Assembly: GCA_005791535.1 (NCBI GenBank)
Contig: SXWH01000102.1
Location: 1-54,147, forward strand
Length of the DNA stretch: 54,147 nucleotides
Direction of reading: 5' to 3'
Source of the DNA: Verrucomicrobiaceae bacterium
GTDB taxonomy: Bacteria; Verrucomicrobiota; Verrucomicrobiia; Chthoniobacterales; Chthoniobacteraceae
The position numbers and the translations under genes were made by a program. The notes below the pieces were generated by a model that had not been told where the DNA came from, did not search any database, and saw nothing but the letters and a program-made list of their open reading frames with translations. Positions 26,212-34,431 of the stretch are shown one piece after another (position 1 is the stretch's first letter; the number at the start of each line of letters is the position of its first letter).

Positions 26212-26808
26212 ATGAAACGCTTAGTAAGTATTCTCATGGCCGCAATTGCCACACACGCAATGGCCGGCGACATCGACTTCGTTCCCGAGTTCCGCACTTT
26301 CCGTGAGGAAGGCGGCGAAATCCGCCGGTTGAAATTCGCGGGAGCCAACGAGGATCATCATCTAACGCTCGACGAGGACGTGGGAGTCCAGAAACTCCCG
26401 AACGGAGCACGCTTCACATTCCGAAAGGTTCCACGCGCGATCTTTGAGATTCAACCGAGCACCGTCGGAAAAGACCGCCCGATTTCGCCGGAGAGTCGCA
26501 ATACTTACTACAAGGCGGCGACCGAGGCACTTCCGCCGAACGCTTCTGACGTTAAGTTATTGGAAGAGGTACCATCGCCACATCCAATCAACGCGTGGAA
26601 ATCTCACCGCTTCGTATTTTCCTATCTCCAGAGCGGCGAGAGCTACCGGGTCGCGGTAACATTCATTACCCTCAGCGAAGGCCCGCAGATTATGCTAATC
26701 ACGAGCGCACCGGGTGACGATTACGAAAACGGAATATCACGCTCAGATTCCCTGTTACGGTCGTGGTATACAGTGCGCCACGGCGAGAGTCCCGGACAGG
26801 CAAACTGA
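26212..26808 (+). CDS. Secreted protein of unknown function in the pilin operon
   Basis: The ATG at 26212 starts a 198-residue protein with a signal peptide (MKRLVSILMAAIATHAMA) cut before GDIDFVPEF. The mature region has KFAGANEDHHLTLDEDVG, a central acidic part and SHRFVFSYLQSGESYRVAVTFITL near the end. I do not recognise the family. It lies 7 bp after the PilX-like gene, so it belongs to the same operon and may be a periplasmic partner of the pilus-like structure. A longer reading from 25966 overlaps the PilX-like gene and has no support. Confidence 0.6.
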   Translation: MKRLVSILMAAIATHAMAGDIDFVPEFRTFREEGGEIRRLKFAGANEDHHLTLDEDVGVQKLPNGARFTFRKVPRAIFEIQPSTVGKDRPISPESRNTYYKAATEALPPNASDVKLLEEVPSPHPINAWKSHRFVFSYLQSGESYRVAVTFITLSEGPQIMLITSAPGDDYENGISRSDSLLRSWYTVRHGESPGQAN

Positions 26809-26873
26809 GACCTTTTTACGAGTCGATAGTACCGGATTGCGTCAGCAGGGAGAATCGGTAACTTCTCCGGCTT

Positions 26874-29800
26874 ATGAGCGCCACAATCACGCCGCCGCCG
26901 GACGGGAAACGCCCGGAGGGGTGCGCACTCTCCAAGCAACTCGACTCGGCAGGAAGAATCATCCAGCGCGAGAAAGGTGCACGTCTCGCGTTGAACTCGT
27001 GGCCCTGGCTCGGCGGTCTCGCGGTGATGCTCGTTGCTGCCGACGTCATCTTTCATCCCGGCAGCGGAACCCGATTCGTACTTGGCGTATCGTTTCTCGC
27101 GCTGGCCGCAGCGTTTGGAATCGCGGCGCTCGTGATCGCTTCACGCCGGCGCTCGCACGAACACATCGCGAGGGTTCTGCAAGATCGTGCGCCGCATCTC
27201 GGTACAAAGCTCCTCAACGCGCTGCAGCTCCGCAGCCAGACGACGGACCAAAGCGTATCACCGCTGACCCGTGAACTCGCTGCAGCGGCTGTAAATGGCT
27301 ATTCGGCGGATCTCGCGAAAGCGAATCTCCCGCAGTACGGCCGCACCGGCACTGCCCGCCGTGCATTAAAGCGCGCGCTGCTCGGAACCGCGTGTTTTGC
27401 GGCACTGTTCGGACTTTTCTGGGAAGTCACTCGCACGGTCTGGCCACGCTTTGCTGACCCGTACGGAGACCATCCTCCGTTTTCATTTACACGACTCGAA
27501 ATCACCGCGCCGGCGATCGATGGATCGGAGGTGCTGTACGGGCAACCTGTAACCTTGACGGTGCTCGCGCGCGGTCATCTACCGAGCGATGTTTACATCA
27601 CGTTTCATCCCCCGGATGCCCCGGATTCCAGCCGGACTGAGCCCATGTTTGCAAAAGGCAACGGGCTTTTCACCCAGCAAATCGAGCGCGTTACGACCGA
27701 GCTCGTAGTCATCGCTCACACGAAGGATCACCGGAGCATCAGCGTCAAACGCCACATCGGCGTGCAAAGAATCCCGCAACTCGAGAAGGCATTCGTGAAG
27801 ACAACGCTTCCGCCGTACACGGGGCTCAAAGCGGTCGAAACGCCGTATCAATTCAAGGCACTAAAAGCGCTCGCGGGGTCCGAACTCGCGTTCCGCCTTC
27901 AAAGCAACCGCCCATTGAAGTCCGGGAATGTCGAATTCACCGCACCGAACAAGGAACCTGTGCATTACGCACTGAAGCCGATCTCGGAAAACGAGCTCGC
28001 CGGCGGTTTCACGGTCGCCGATTCGGGAAAGCTGCGATTCTCTTTCGTCGATATCGACGGCATCTCCGCACAAGGCGAATGGGAAGCACCGCTCACGGTC
28101 TTAAAGGATCTCTCGCCGGAAATCCGAATCACCGAGCCTGCGCAGGACGGATTCGTGACCGAGGAATACCGGTTGAAGGTGACGCTCGAAGCGTCCGATG
28201 ACTATGGCGTCGAAACGGTCCGCTTCCATCGCGGTATCAACGGCAAATATTCCGAACCCGAGGTTCTGCGCACGCAGGACACACAGGCAAATCTCCGGCA
28301 TACTTACGCGTATGCGCTCATGCCGGCTTTCGAAGCGCCACCGATTGAGGCGACGCCGCCGTTGAGCCCCCTGCAACAACTCGGCCAGCGAAAGCCGGAT
28401 GCGCTTACCGAACTGCTCCAGCAGAACAGCGCGTCGCCGAAACCCGCACCAAAGCTCGCGCCCGGTGAACAGCTGCTGACCGTCCGCCCGGGCGACAAAA
28501 TCTCGTTTTATGCCGAGGCGATTGATTCATCGCCTTCGAAAAACATCGGTCGCAGCCCGGTGGTGACTCTCACGGTCATCAGTACCGCGGACTACAACGA
28601 GTATCTGCGGGAGCGTCTCGACATGGCCGACATCGCGCAGAAGTATACCGACCTGTTCAACGAACTCCACGATCTGGTCGATCAGCAGAAGGCACTTGCA
28701 GAAGCCGCCGACAAGGCGCGCGAGCAACTCGAGAAGGCCGCCGACAAGGAAGCCGCACAGAAAAAGCTGGATGAATTTGTGGCACGCCAGAACGAGCTCA
28801 ACCAGAAACTCGATAAGCTCGCAGACAACATGGAAAACTTTGTGCGCGATCAACCGGCCTACGACCTTGAAGCCGAACTCGCCGACACGCTGGAGCAGAA
28901 AGCCGGGGAAATTCGTGAGTCCACGAAAGCAAATGACGAGGCGAACAAAGCCCTTGCTCAGAAACAGGAACCCCAACCCGGTGAGAAAGACAAAACCGGT
29001 CAGCACTCCCCCGCCCTTGAGAATCTTGCCGACTTCAAACAAGCCGCGAAAGAACAGGCCGAGCGGCTCGGCGGAGAGGAACAGCAAAAAGAGGAACAGC
29101 AGGTGACCAGCACTCTGGAGGACCTGTCAAAACTTCATGAGATCATGAAGTCGATGAACCGCTTCAAGGAGCTCACAGAGGCACAACGGCAGCTTGCGGA
29201 GCAGATGAAGCCCTACAAAAAGCCGGGCACATTGAACCGCGAGGAACAACTCGCACTCAAGGACATGGCGGCGACACAGGACCGCATCCGCAAGGAAATC
29301 GAGGAAGTCGAACAGAAACTGAACGATGACGCGCGTGAAGCGGAGGAGAACTTCCCCAAAGCCGCGCAGAGTGCGCGCGATCTTGCGCAAGGAATCGCGG
29401 ATATCGACGTGCGACAGATGGCCGAGAAATCCACGGGAGCAATGCTTGAAGGCAAAGGTGAACAGAGCAACGAACTCACCGGAAAGCTCGCCGAGGAAAT
29501 GGAGAAACTTTTTACCGAGAACTGTGAGAACCCCGGTCAGGGCATGGCGCAGGAGGCCGACCAGTATTTGCAGCTCAAGCGTGGCATGTCGCCGGGGTCG
29601 ACGTTCAAGCAAATGATGAAAAGCCGCAAATTCGGGAACAGCGTGGGCTTCGGAAAAGGTGGTAAGGGCGAGGGCGAAGGAGGAAGCAGCGGGTACGCGA
29701 TTACCGAGGGCTCCCAGGCGCCGGTGCTCGGGAACGAGAATGCCATCAGTCGGGACTCGCGCGCTGCCGACAAGGGAATCAGCCGCGGCGGACAGCCCAA

Positions 29801-29957
29801 CAAGCCCGGCTCGCAGGCGGTTGAAAAGTCGGACTCGCCAACCGGCACCGCTCCAATCAATCGCGACTCCGACAGTGTGACCTCCGAGTCCGATGCCGGC
29901 CAATATCGCGCGCTCGTCGAGCAATACTTCAAAGCCATCACCGCACCGAAGAAATGA
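26874..29957 (+). CDS. Large DUF4175-like membrane and coiled-coil protein
   Basis: A 1,027-residue protein. Two membrane helices at residues 44-60 and 68-89 and a third hydrophobic stretch near 163-178 precede a long extracytoplasmic beta-rich part (VTLVTVLARG-type strands, PLTVLKDLSPEIRITEP). From about residue 575 to 860 it is dominated by Glu/Lys/Gln/Ala heptads (KALAEAADKAREQLEKAADK) predicted to be coiled coil. Near 925 a GKGGKGEGEGGSSGY glycine tract leads to a polar tail. The layout matches DUF4175-type proteins of PVC and related bacteria. Its last four bases overlap the start of a DUF4159 gene (ATGA), a pairing seen in PVC genomes. Role unknown; possibly part of a MoxR-linked envelope system. 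Confidence 0.75.
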   Translation: MSATITPPPDGKRPEGCALSKQLDSAGRIIQREKGARLALNSWPWLGGLAVMLVAADVIFHPGSGTRFVLGVSFLALAAAFGIAALVIASRRRSHEHIARVLQDRAPHLGTKLLNALQLRSQTTDQSVSPLTRELAAAAVNGYSADLAKANLPQYGRTGTARRALKRALLGTACFAALFGLFWEVTRTVWPRFADPYGDHPPFSFTRLEITAPAIDGSEVLYGQPVTLTVLARGHLPSDVYITFHPPDAPDSSRTEPMFAKGNGLFTQQIERVTTELVVIAHTKDHRSISVKRHIGVQRIPQLEKAFVKTTLPPYTGLKAVETPYQFKALKALAGSELAFRLQSNRPLKSGNVEFTAPNKEPVHYALKPISENELAGGFTVADSGKLRFSFVDIDGISAQGEWEAPLTVLKDLSPEIRITEPAQDGFVTEEYRLKVTLEASDDYGVETVRFHRGINGKYSEPEVLRTQDTQANLRHTYAYALMPAFEAPPIEATPPLSPLQQLGQRKPDALTELLQQNSASPKPAPKLAPGEQLLTVRPGDKISFYAEAIDSSPSKNIGRSPVVTLTVISTADYNEYLRERLDMADIAQKYTDLFNELHDLVDQQKALAEAADKAREQLEKAADKEAAQKKLDEFVARQNELNQKLDKLADNMENFVRDQPAYDLEAELADTLEQKAGEIRESTKANDEANKALAQKQEPQPGEKDKTGQHSPALENLADFKQAAKEQAERLGGEEQQKEEQQVTSTLEDLSKLHEIMKSMNRFKELTEAQRQLAEQMKPYKKPGTLNREEQLALKDMAATQDRIRKEIEEVEQKLNDDAREAEENFPKAAQSARDLAQGIADIDVRQMAEKSTGAMLEGKGEQSNELTGKLAEEMEKLFTENCENPGQGMAQEADQYLQLKRGMSPGSTFKQMMKSRKFGNSVGFGKGGKGEGEGGSSGYAITEGSQAPVLGNENAISRDSRAADKGISRGGQPNKPGSQAVEKSDSPTGTAPINRDSDSVTSESDAGQYRALVEQYFKAITAPKK

Positions 29958-30664
29958 AAGCAATCGCTGCACCACTCATCACCCTCGTCGCAACTGTCGC
30001 CCTTGCTGCCGTCTCGCCGGAAGAGAAACAGCGTCAGATGGAAGAGGCACTTGTGAAATCCGCAGACGCCGCAAAATCGGACCTGACGCGAATTCAATGC
30101 GGAAATCTCGTGTATGCGACGAACCGCAGTTCCGTCTGCTTCGCCGATGCCTTTCTTGGCGATGTCGCGAAACAAACGAATCTCGATATCGGAAAGAACT
30201 TCGTGCCCGTGAAGGCGGAGAGTGAATCGCTGTTCAACTTTCCATTCCTTGTGTGGTCAGGGCAGGACTCGTTCACGCTCACGCAAAAGGAACGCGATAA
30301 TCTTCGGAAATATCTCACGAACGGTGGCTTCATTGTAAGCAGCCCGGGGTGCTCGGATGCTAACTGGGACAAATCACTCCGGCGCGAACTGCAATTGATG
30401 TTTCCCGAGAACAAGCTTGAGAAGATTTCTATGACGCATGCGCTTTTCAGCACAGTTCTCACCATCCCGCGTCTGACCGACAAGGGTGGAAAAACGCAAC
30501 TGGTCGAAGGAATGGAACTCAACGGAAGGCTGGTAATGGTTTACTCCCGTGAGGGCTTGAACGATGTCAAAAATGCAAAGGGCTGCTGCTGCTGCGGCGG
30601 CAACGAGATCATGCAGGCCGCTCAAGTGAATCTGAATGCGCTCGTGTATGCGCTCCTTTACTAA
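29954..30664 (+). CDS. DUF4159 domain-containing secreted protein
   Basis: A 236-residue protein with a signal peptide (MKAIAAPLITLVATVALA) and a DUF4159 core: CGNLVYATNRSSVC, VWSGQDSFTLTQKERDNLRKYL, GGFIVSSPGCSD and WDKSLRRELQLMFPE. The family resembles a glutaminase/GATase-like fold by sequence pattern, with a conserved GGFI turn. A run of four cysteines (AKGCCCCGGNEIMQAAQ) near the C-terminus is striking in a secreted protein and suggests metal or disulfide chemistry. It is translationally coupled to the DUF4175-like gene. Function is unknown. Confidence 0.8.
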   Translation: MKAIAAPLITLVATVALAAVSPEEKQRQMEEALVKSADAAKSDLTRIQCGNLVYATNRSSVCFADAFLGDVAKQTNLDIGKNFVPVKAESESLFNFPFLVWSGQDSFTLTQKERDNLRKYLTNGGFIVSSPGCSDANWDKSLRRELQLMFPENKLEKISMTHALFSTVLTIPRLTDKGGKTQLVEGMELNGRLVMVYSREGLNDVKNAKGCCCCGGNEIMQAAQVNLNALVYALLY

Positions 30665-30676
30665 GGCACCGAATTT

Positions 30677-32026
30677 GTGAAACGCAGCGCTCTCCTCCTC
30701 ACCATCGCAGTCGCGCTGATTTCGGTCGCGTTCCTGGTGTTTCGGGAAAAGCCGTCATCGGGATACGAGCTGAAGATCTTCCTCACTGCCGACGTGCGCG
30801 GGCGACTCGTTCCGTGTGGCTGCTTTACCGGACAATTCGGCGGGCTTACGCGCGTGTCCACCGTACTCGGCGAACCAGATTCCAAAAGCCTCCGACTGGA
30901 TGCAGGCGATGCCCTCGAAGGCCCGGACGATTTTCACCGGATGGAACTCGCCTACATTCATCGCGCCTTCGCCCAAATGGGCTATGCTGCGGCGAACCTC
31001 GGCCATCGCGAGGCGCGCCTGTCCGCCCCCGAATTGAGGCAACTCGCGCAATCGTCCGGTGTGCCGTTGCTCTCTGCCAACCTGCTCGATTCACAGACAG
31101 GTGCGCCCGTCGCCAAATCCCACACGATTGTGAAGCGTGGCGGCTGGCGCATCGCGATTGTTGGAGTTTTGGACGAGATGATTCCCGCCGTAGAATTGGG
31201 AACGGGACTGCGTGTGGAGAAGATGAGCACGGCAATCGGCCAGCTTCTGCCAGCGCTCAAAAAGGATGCGGATTTTCTCGTGCTGCTCGCATTTACCAAT
31301 CAGGAACAACTCGCACGACTCGCCCGCGAATTCCCGGAGTTCACCGCAGTGCTCGGCGGAAAAGTGACACAGCCATCCCAGGAAGCGGGCCGCGAGGGAA
31401 AGACGGCACTTCTTTATGTCACCAATGAATCCAAAGCGCTGGGCACGCTCCGTCTCCGACTAGATTCCCCAGGTGACGCCGCATTGCTCGGCGGCGATGT
31501 GATGCTCGTTCACCATCAAATTGCCGAGGATCGGGAAATCGAAAAACTGGCGATCGCATATCGCGAGGAAATTCGGACCACGACACTGGCACTCGACGAT
31601 CCGACGCGCACAGCGGCCGACGCGGTTCCAGGGGTTCGCTCTGCTCCGGCATTTGCAGGCAGCGAGTCCTGCACGACATGCCATGCTGCCGCCGCTGATG
31701 TTTGGAAAAAATCCTCCCACTCACACGCATTCCAAACGCTTGTTTCGAGGAAAGCCGATGCCGACCCTAATTGCATCGGCTGCCATACCGTCGGCTTTCA
31801 AAAACCCGGAGGATACCGTCGGGAATTTGGTATATCAAAACTCACGGACGTCGGCTGTGAAAGCTGCCACGGACCGGCAAGTCGGCACGTTGAGCGCGTC
31901 AAGGCCGGCGATTTGGAAGGCGGACGATTGCGAAAACTCGGTGCTGCGGACTGCGTGAAGTGCCACCACGGCGAATTCAGCCGGCCGTTCGAATGGGAGG
32001 CGTTCTGGCCTTTGATTATGCACTAA
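30677..32026 (+). CDS. UshA-like domain fused to tetraheme cytochrome c
   Basis: Starting at GTG 30677, 12 bp after the DUF4159 stop, the protein has 449 residues with an N-terminal hydrophobic signal or anchor (LLLTIAVALISVAFLVF). Residues about 30-300 resemble the 5'-nucleotidase/UshA metallophosphatase fold, beginning FLTADVRGRLVPCGCFTGQFGGLTR, with DAGDAL and NLGHREARL; several metal ligands look altered, so enzymatic activity is doubtful. The C-terminal part holds four CxxCH heme sites at C332, C366, C394 and C426 (CTTCH, CIGCH, CESCH, CVKCH), as in the cytochrome c554 family. It probably transfers electrons in the periplasm. No partner oxidoreductase is adjacent. Its end is convergent with recO, 21 bp away. 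Confidence 0.85.
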   Translation: MKRSALLLTIAVALISVAFLVFREKPSSGYELKIFLTADVRGRLVPCGCFTGQFGGLTRVSTVLGEPDSKSLRLDAGDALEGPDDFHRMELAYIHRAFAQMGYAAANLGHREARLSAPELRQLAQSSGVPLLSANLLDSQTGAPVAKSHTIVKRGGWRIAIVGVLDEMIPAVELGTGLRVEKMSTAIGQLLPALKKDADFLVLLAFTNQEQLARLAREFPEFTAVLGGKVTQPSQEAGREGKTALLYVTNESKALGTLRLRLDSPGDAALLGGDVMLVHHQIAEDREIEKLAIAYREEIRTTTLALDDPTRTAADAVPGVRSAPAFAGSESCTTCHAAAADVWKKSSHSHAFQTLVSRKADADPNCIGCHTVGFQKPGGYRREFGISKLTDVGCESCHGPASRHVERVKAGDLEGGRLRKLGAADCVKCHHGEFSRPFEWEAFWPLIMH

Positions 32027-32047
32027 GGATTCTTCGCACCCGGCAAA

Positions 32048-32590
32048 TCACGGGAGGGAAGCGAGCAACGCTGGTCGGGTGGACGGGATGCGATGAATCG
32101 CGCGGCCCAGCGAAACAATTGCACTGAGTTCGGGATGTTCGATGCCGAGAATGCGAACCAGTTCCTTTTCAAAGTGAAGCATCGCCCGCCGAGTCGCCGC
32201 GCACTTTTCCAAATGAGAAAACGCACGCTGCAAAAGGTCGTATATTTCCGGCGCCGGCTGCTCCAACTCTGTCGAATGTTCGATGAGTTCGACAAAATAT
32301 GAGCCGAGCGCAACCCTCGGAAAATCCAGCCGGAGCGCCTCCCTGGATTCCCTCAATACTGACTCCCGCAGCGTGTGAATCTCGCTTTTCGAGCTCCGCA
32401 TGAACCCAATCTCGCATTCGTAAAAAAGATCGAGCGTACCGGCAAAGCGGCTCTTTGGCCGAAGAGCGCCTTTCACTACGGTCTTCACCCGCCCAAACCC
32501 GCTGGTGAACCATGTCACGATGAGACTGGTGTCGCTGAAGCGCGTTCTTCGGAGCAGGATGGCGGATGTCGTTTCCACGTGAGATTTCAA
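32048..32590 (-). CDS. recO: DNA repair protein RecO (short form)
   Basis: A 180-residue protein from TTG 32590 with the OB-fold N-terminus of RecO (TSAILLRRTRFSDTSLIVTWFT, GRVKTVVKGALRPKSRFAGTLDLF) and the start of the helical region (YFVELIEHSTELEQPAPEIYDLL, FEKELVRILGIEHPEL). RecO promotes RecA loading in RecF-pathway recombination. Family members are usually about 220-260 residues; this one ends soon after the RILGIEHPEL block, so the C-terminal zinc/helix region seems missing. The stop is clean and no reading frame beyond it continues the family. It follows the acetyltransferase by 12 bp. Confidence 0.82.
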   Translation of the reverse strand: MKSHVETTSAILLRRTRFSDTSLIVTWFTSGFGRVKTVVKGALRPKSRFAGTLDLFYECEIGFMRSSKSEIHTLRESVLRESREALRLDFPRVALGSYFVELIEHSTELEQPAPEIYDLLQRAFSHLEKCAATRRAMLHFEKELVRILGIEHPELSAIVSLGRAIHRIPSTRPALLASLP

Positions 32591-32602
32591 GACAGCGAAC
32601 CG

Positions 32603-33382
32603 TCAATGTGCCGCTGGTGGCCGAATGGAAAACGTTTCGACCACTGGAAGGAAACCCAGAGCCCGTGCGAGTGAGTTGCCCGCGATATCGGCGCTGTCAC
32701 ACCGAAATTGGGCAATTCTGCGGCGCTGAAAAATCCCCCGAATCGCCGTGCTGAGGGCCAGTTCAGCAAGACCCAGCCTTCGGAACTCGGGAGCTGTTGC
32801 GATACCCAGATGCGCGATCCGTCCCGGCCACGCTTCGTAACTTACGACTGACGCAAGCGCCCCGTCTCGAAAGACGCCCCACGCATGGCGTGCGATGGCG
32901 TCCAGCCCAGTTGCCTCGCGCTCCTCGCGCGTCAGCTTCGCTGCAAACTCCGCACAAATCTTCATATCGCTGGCCGCGAGTCCACGAATACGCACACCCT
33001 TCGGAATCTCAAATCTTCCTTTGCATTCACCGGGCAGCGTATCGAGGTAGTAGATCATTGATGGCACGCTCATCGAAGCGATGAGTCCGGGAAAATGCTC
33101 CTGCCAGAAACCCGGGTCACAGTAGTTTGACGGCGGCAGAGCGCCGATAACTTCCGATAGTTCCGCGATCCGGAAAGCGGGTGCGGCTATGCGGATGTCC
33201 GCGCCAAGACGGACGACAATGATTTCATCCAACTCACGATTTGGCGAAATCCAAACACCGCGATTCGGCAGCAACAGTTCCGGCAGACTCAATCCGAGTT
33301 CCGCGGCCCACATCGCAAATACGGTCTCCCGAGTCGCCGCTTTAAGGCCCGCCCCGCTTGCAGACGTTGCCGGCATTTTCAA
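32603..33382 (-). CDS. GNAT family acetyltransferase
   Basis: A 259-residue protein. The C-terminal half is a GNAT domain: acetyl-CoA loop region HLGIATAPEFRRLGLAELALSTAI (the V/IxPxxRxxGxG pattern is here ATAPEFRRLGLA) and a final ALGFLPVVETFSI. The first ~120 residues (ETVFAMWAAELGLSLPELL, PSNYCDPGFWQEHFP) are not assigned. The start overlaps the MoxR stop by four bases. GNAT enzymes transfer acetyl groups to amines; the substrate is unknown. Its place between moxR and recO suggests co-transcription and not a pathway. Confidence 0.8.
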   Translation of the reverse strand: MKMPATSASGAGLKAATRETVFAMWAAELGLSLPELLLPNRGVWISPNRELDEIIVVRLGADIRIAAPAFRIAELSEVIGALPPSNYCDPGFWQEHFPGLIASMSVPSMIYYLDTLPGECKGRFEIPKGVRIRGLAASDMKICAEFAAKLTREEREATGLDAIARHAWGVFRDGALASVVSYEAWPGRIAHLGIATAPEFRRLGLAELALSTAIRGIFQRRRIAQFRCDSADIAGNSLARALGFLPVVETFSIRPPAAH

Positions 33383-34365
33383 TAAGCGGCGCGTAGCACT
33401 TCCGAGATTATATCATCGCTCGACACGCCCTCGGCCTCGCCTTCGAAGTTTAGAATTACGCGATGCCTCAATGCATCCGGAGCCGCTTTCATGATGTCGT
33501 CCTTCGAAACATGGAAACGCCCCTCCTGAATTGCGTAAATTTTCGCGGCAAGCGTCAAAGCCTGTGCACCACGCGGGCTCGCGCCGTAACGGACGAATTT
33601 TCGGACCAATGGAGTAGCCCCCGTTTCCTCGGGATGCGTAGCCAGCACGATTCGAACGGCGCAATCCTGAACGTCACGCGCGATCGGGACCATGCGGATG
33701 CTGTCGCGAAGAGCGAGTAGCGACTCCGAGTCCCCAAGGACTTTCCCGATTTTCGGAATATCACCTGCTGTCGTCCGGTCGAGGATGGTGTGCAATTCGG
33801 CGGCGCTTGGGTAGCGAACCTTGAGTTTGAAAATAAACCGGTCCAGTTGTGCCTCGGGCAGCGGATATGTGCCCTCCATTTCGAGGGGATTCTGGGTGGC
33901 TAGAACAAAGAAGGGACGTGGCAGTGCGTGAGCGAGGCCACCCACCGTTACGTGCTGCTCCTGCATGGCCTCAAGAAGCGCGCTCTGTGTCTTAGGCGTT
34001 GCACGATTGATTTCATCGGCCAGCAGGATGTTCGCGAAAACCGGTCCGCGGCGGAACTGAAACGTCTTCCTCCCGTGCTCATCCTCCGTGATGATGTTGG
34101 TTCCAACGATGTCAGCCGGCATGAGATCGGGAGTGAACTGGATGCGGGAGAACGAAAGATCCACGGCGGAGGCGAGCGCTTTGACGAGCATTGTCTTCCC
34201 GAGTCCGGGCACACCTTCGAGGAGCACGTGCCCGCCGGCAAAAAAAGCAGTGAGCACCCCATCGATAATACCGTCCTGTCCTGCGATGAACTTACGCATT
34301 TCATTCGAGATCGCGGTAAATGTTTCGCGAAACTCCTTGAGCTTTTCTTCGGCGGGCTGGGTCAT
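33379..34365 (-). CDS. MoxR-family AAA ATPase
   Basis: A 328-residue MoxR ATPase: MRKFIAGQDGIIDGVL, Walker A LLEGVPGLGKTM (K57), FTPDLMPADIVGT, Walker B LLADEINRATPKTQSALLEAMQE and the ATQNPLEMEGTYPLPEAQLDRF block. MoxR ATPases act as chaperone-like factors for metal or cofactor insertion and usually sit beside DUF58 and VWA genes. Here no DUF58/VWA follows, but the DUF4175-like and DUF4159 genes 3-7 kb away on the other strand are their typical companions. It overlaps the acetyltransferase start by 4 bp and lies 66 bp below the hybrid kinase. Confidence 0.93.
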   Translation of the reverse strand: MTQPAEEKLKEFRETFTAISNEMRKFIAGQDGIIDGVLTAFFAGGHVLLEGVPGLGKTMLVKALASAVDLSFSRIQFTPDLMPADIVGTNIITEDEHGRKTFQFRRGPVFANILLADEINRATPKTQSALLEAMQEQHVTVGGLAHALPRPFFVLATQNPLEMEGTYPLPEAQLDRFIFKLKVRYPSAAELHTILDRTTAGDIPKIGKVLGDSESLLALRDSIRMVPIARDVQDCAVRIVLATHPEETGATPLVRKFVRYGASPRGAQALTLAAKIYAIQEGRFHVSKDDIMKAAPDALRHRVILNFEGEAEGVSSDDIISEVLRAAY

Positions 34366-34431
34366 GTCGGCAGGAAGGGTGAGCGATTCATGCCTTTAAT
34401 TCCAGCACCGTCTGCGCATGCAACCCTCAAA

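Noticed and set aside
26849..26868. Small hairpin GGAGAA...TTCTCC just before the DUF4175-like gene
   Set aside because: A 6-bp stem with an 8-nt loop is expected by chance at this GC content, so no regulatory claim is made.
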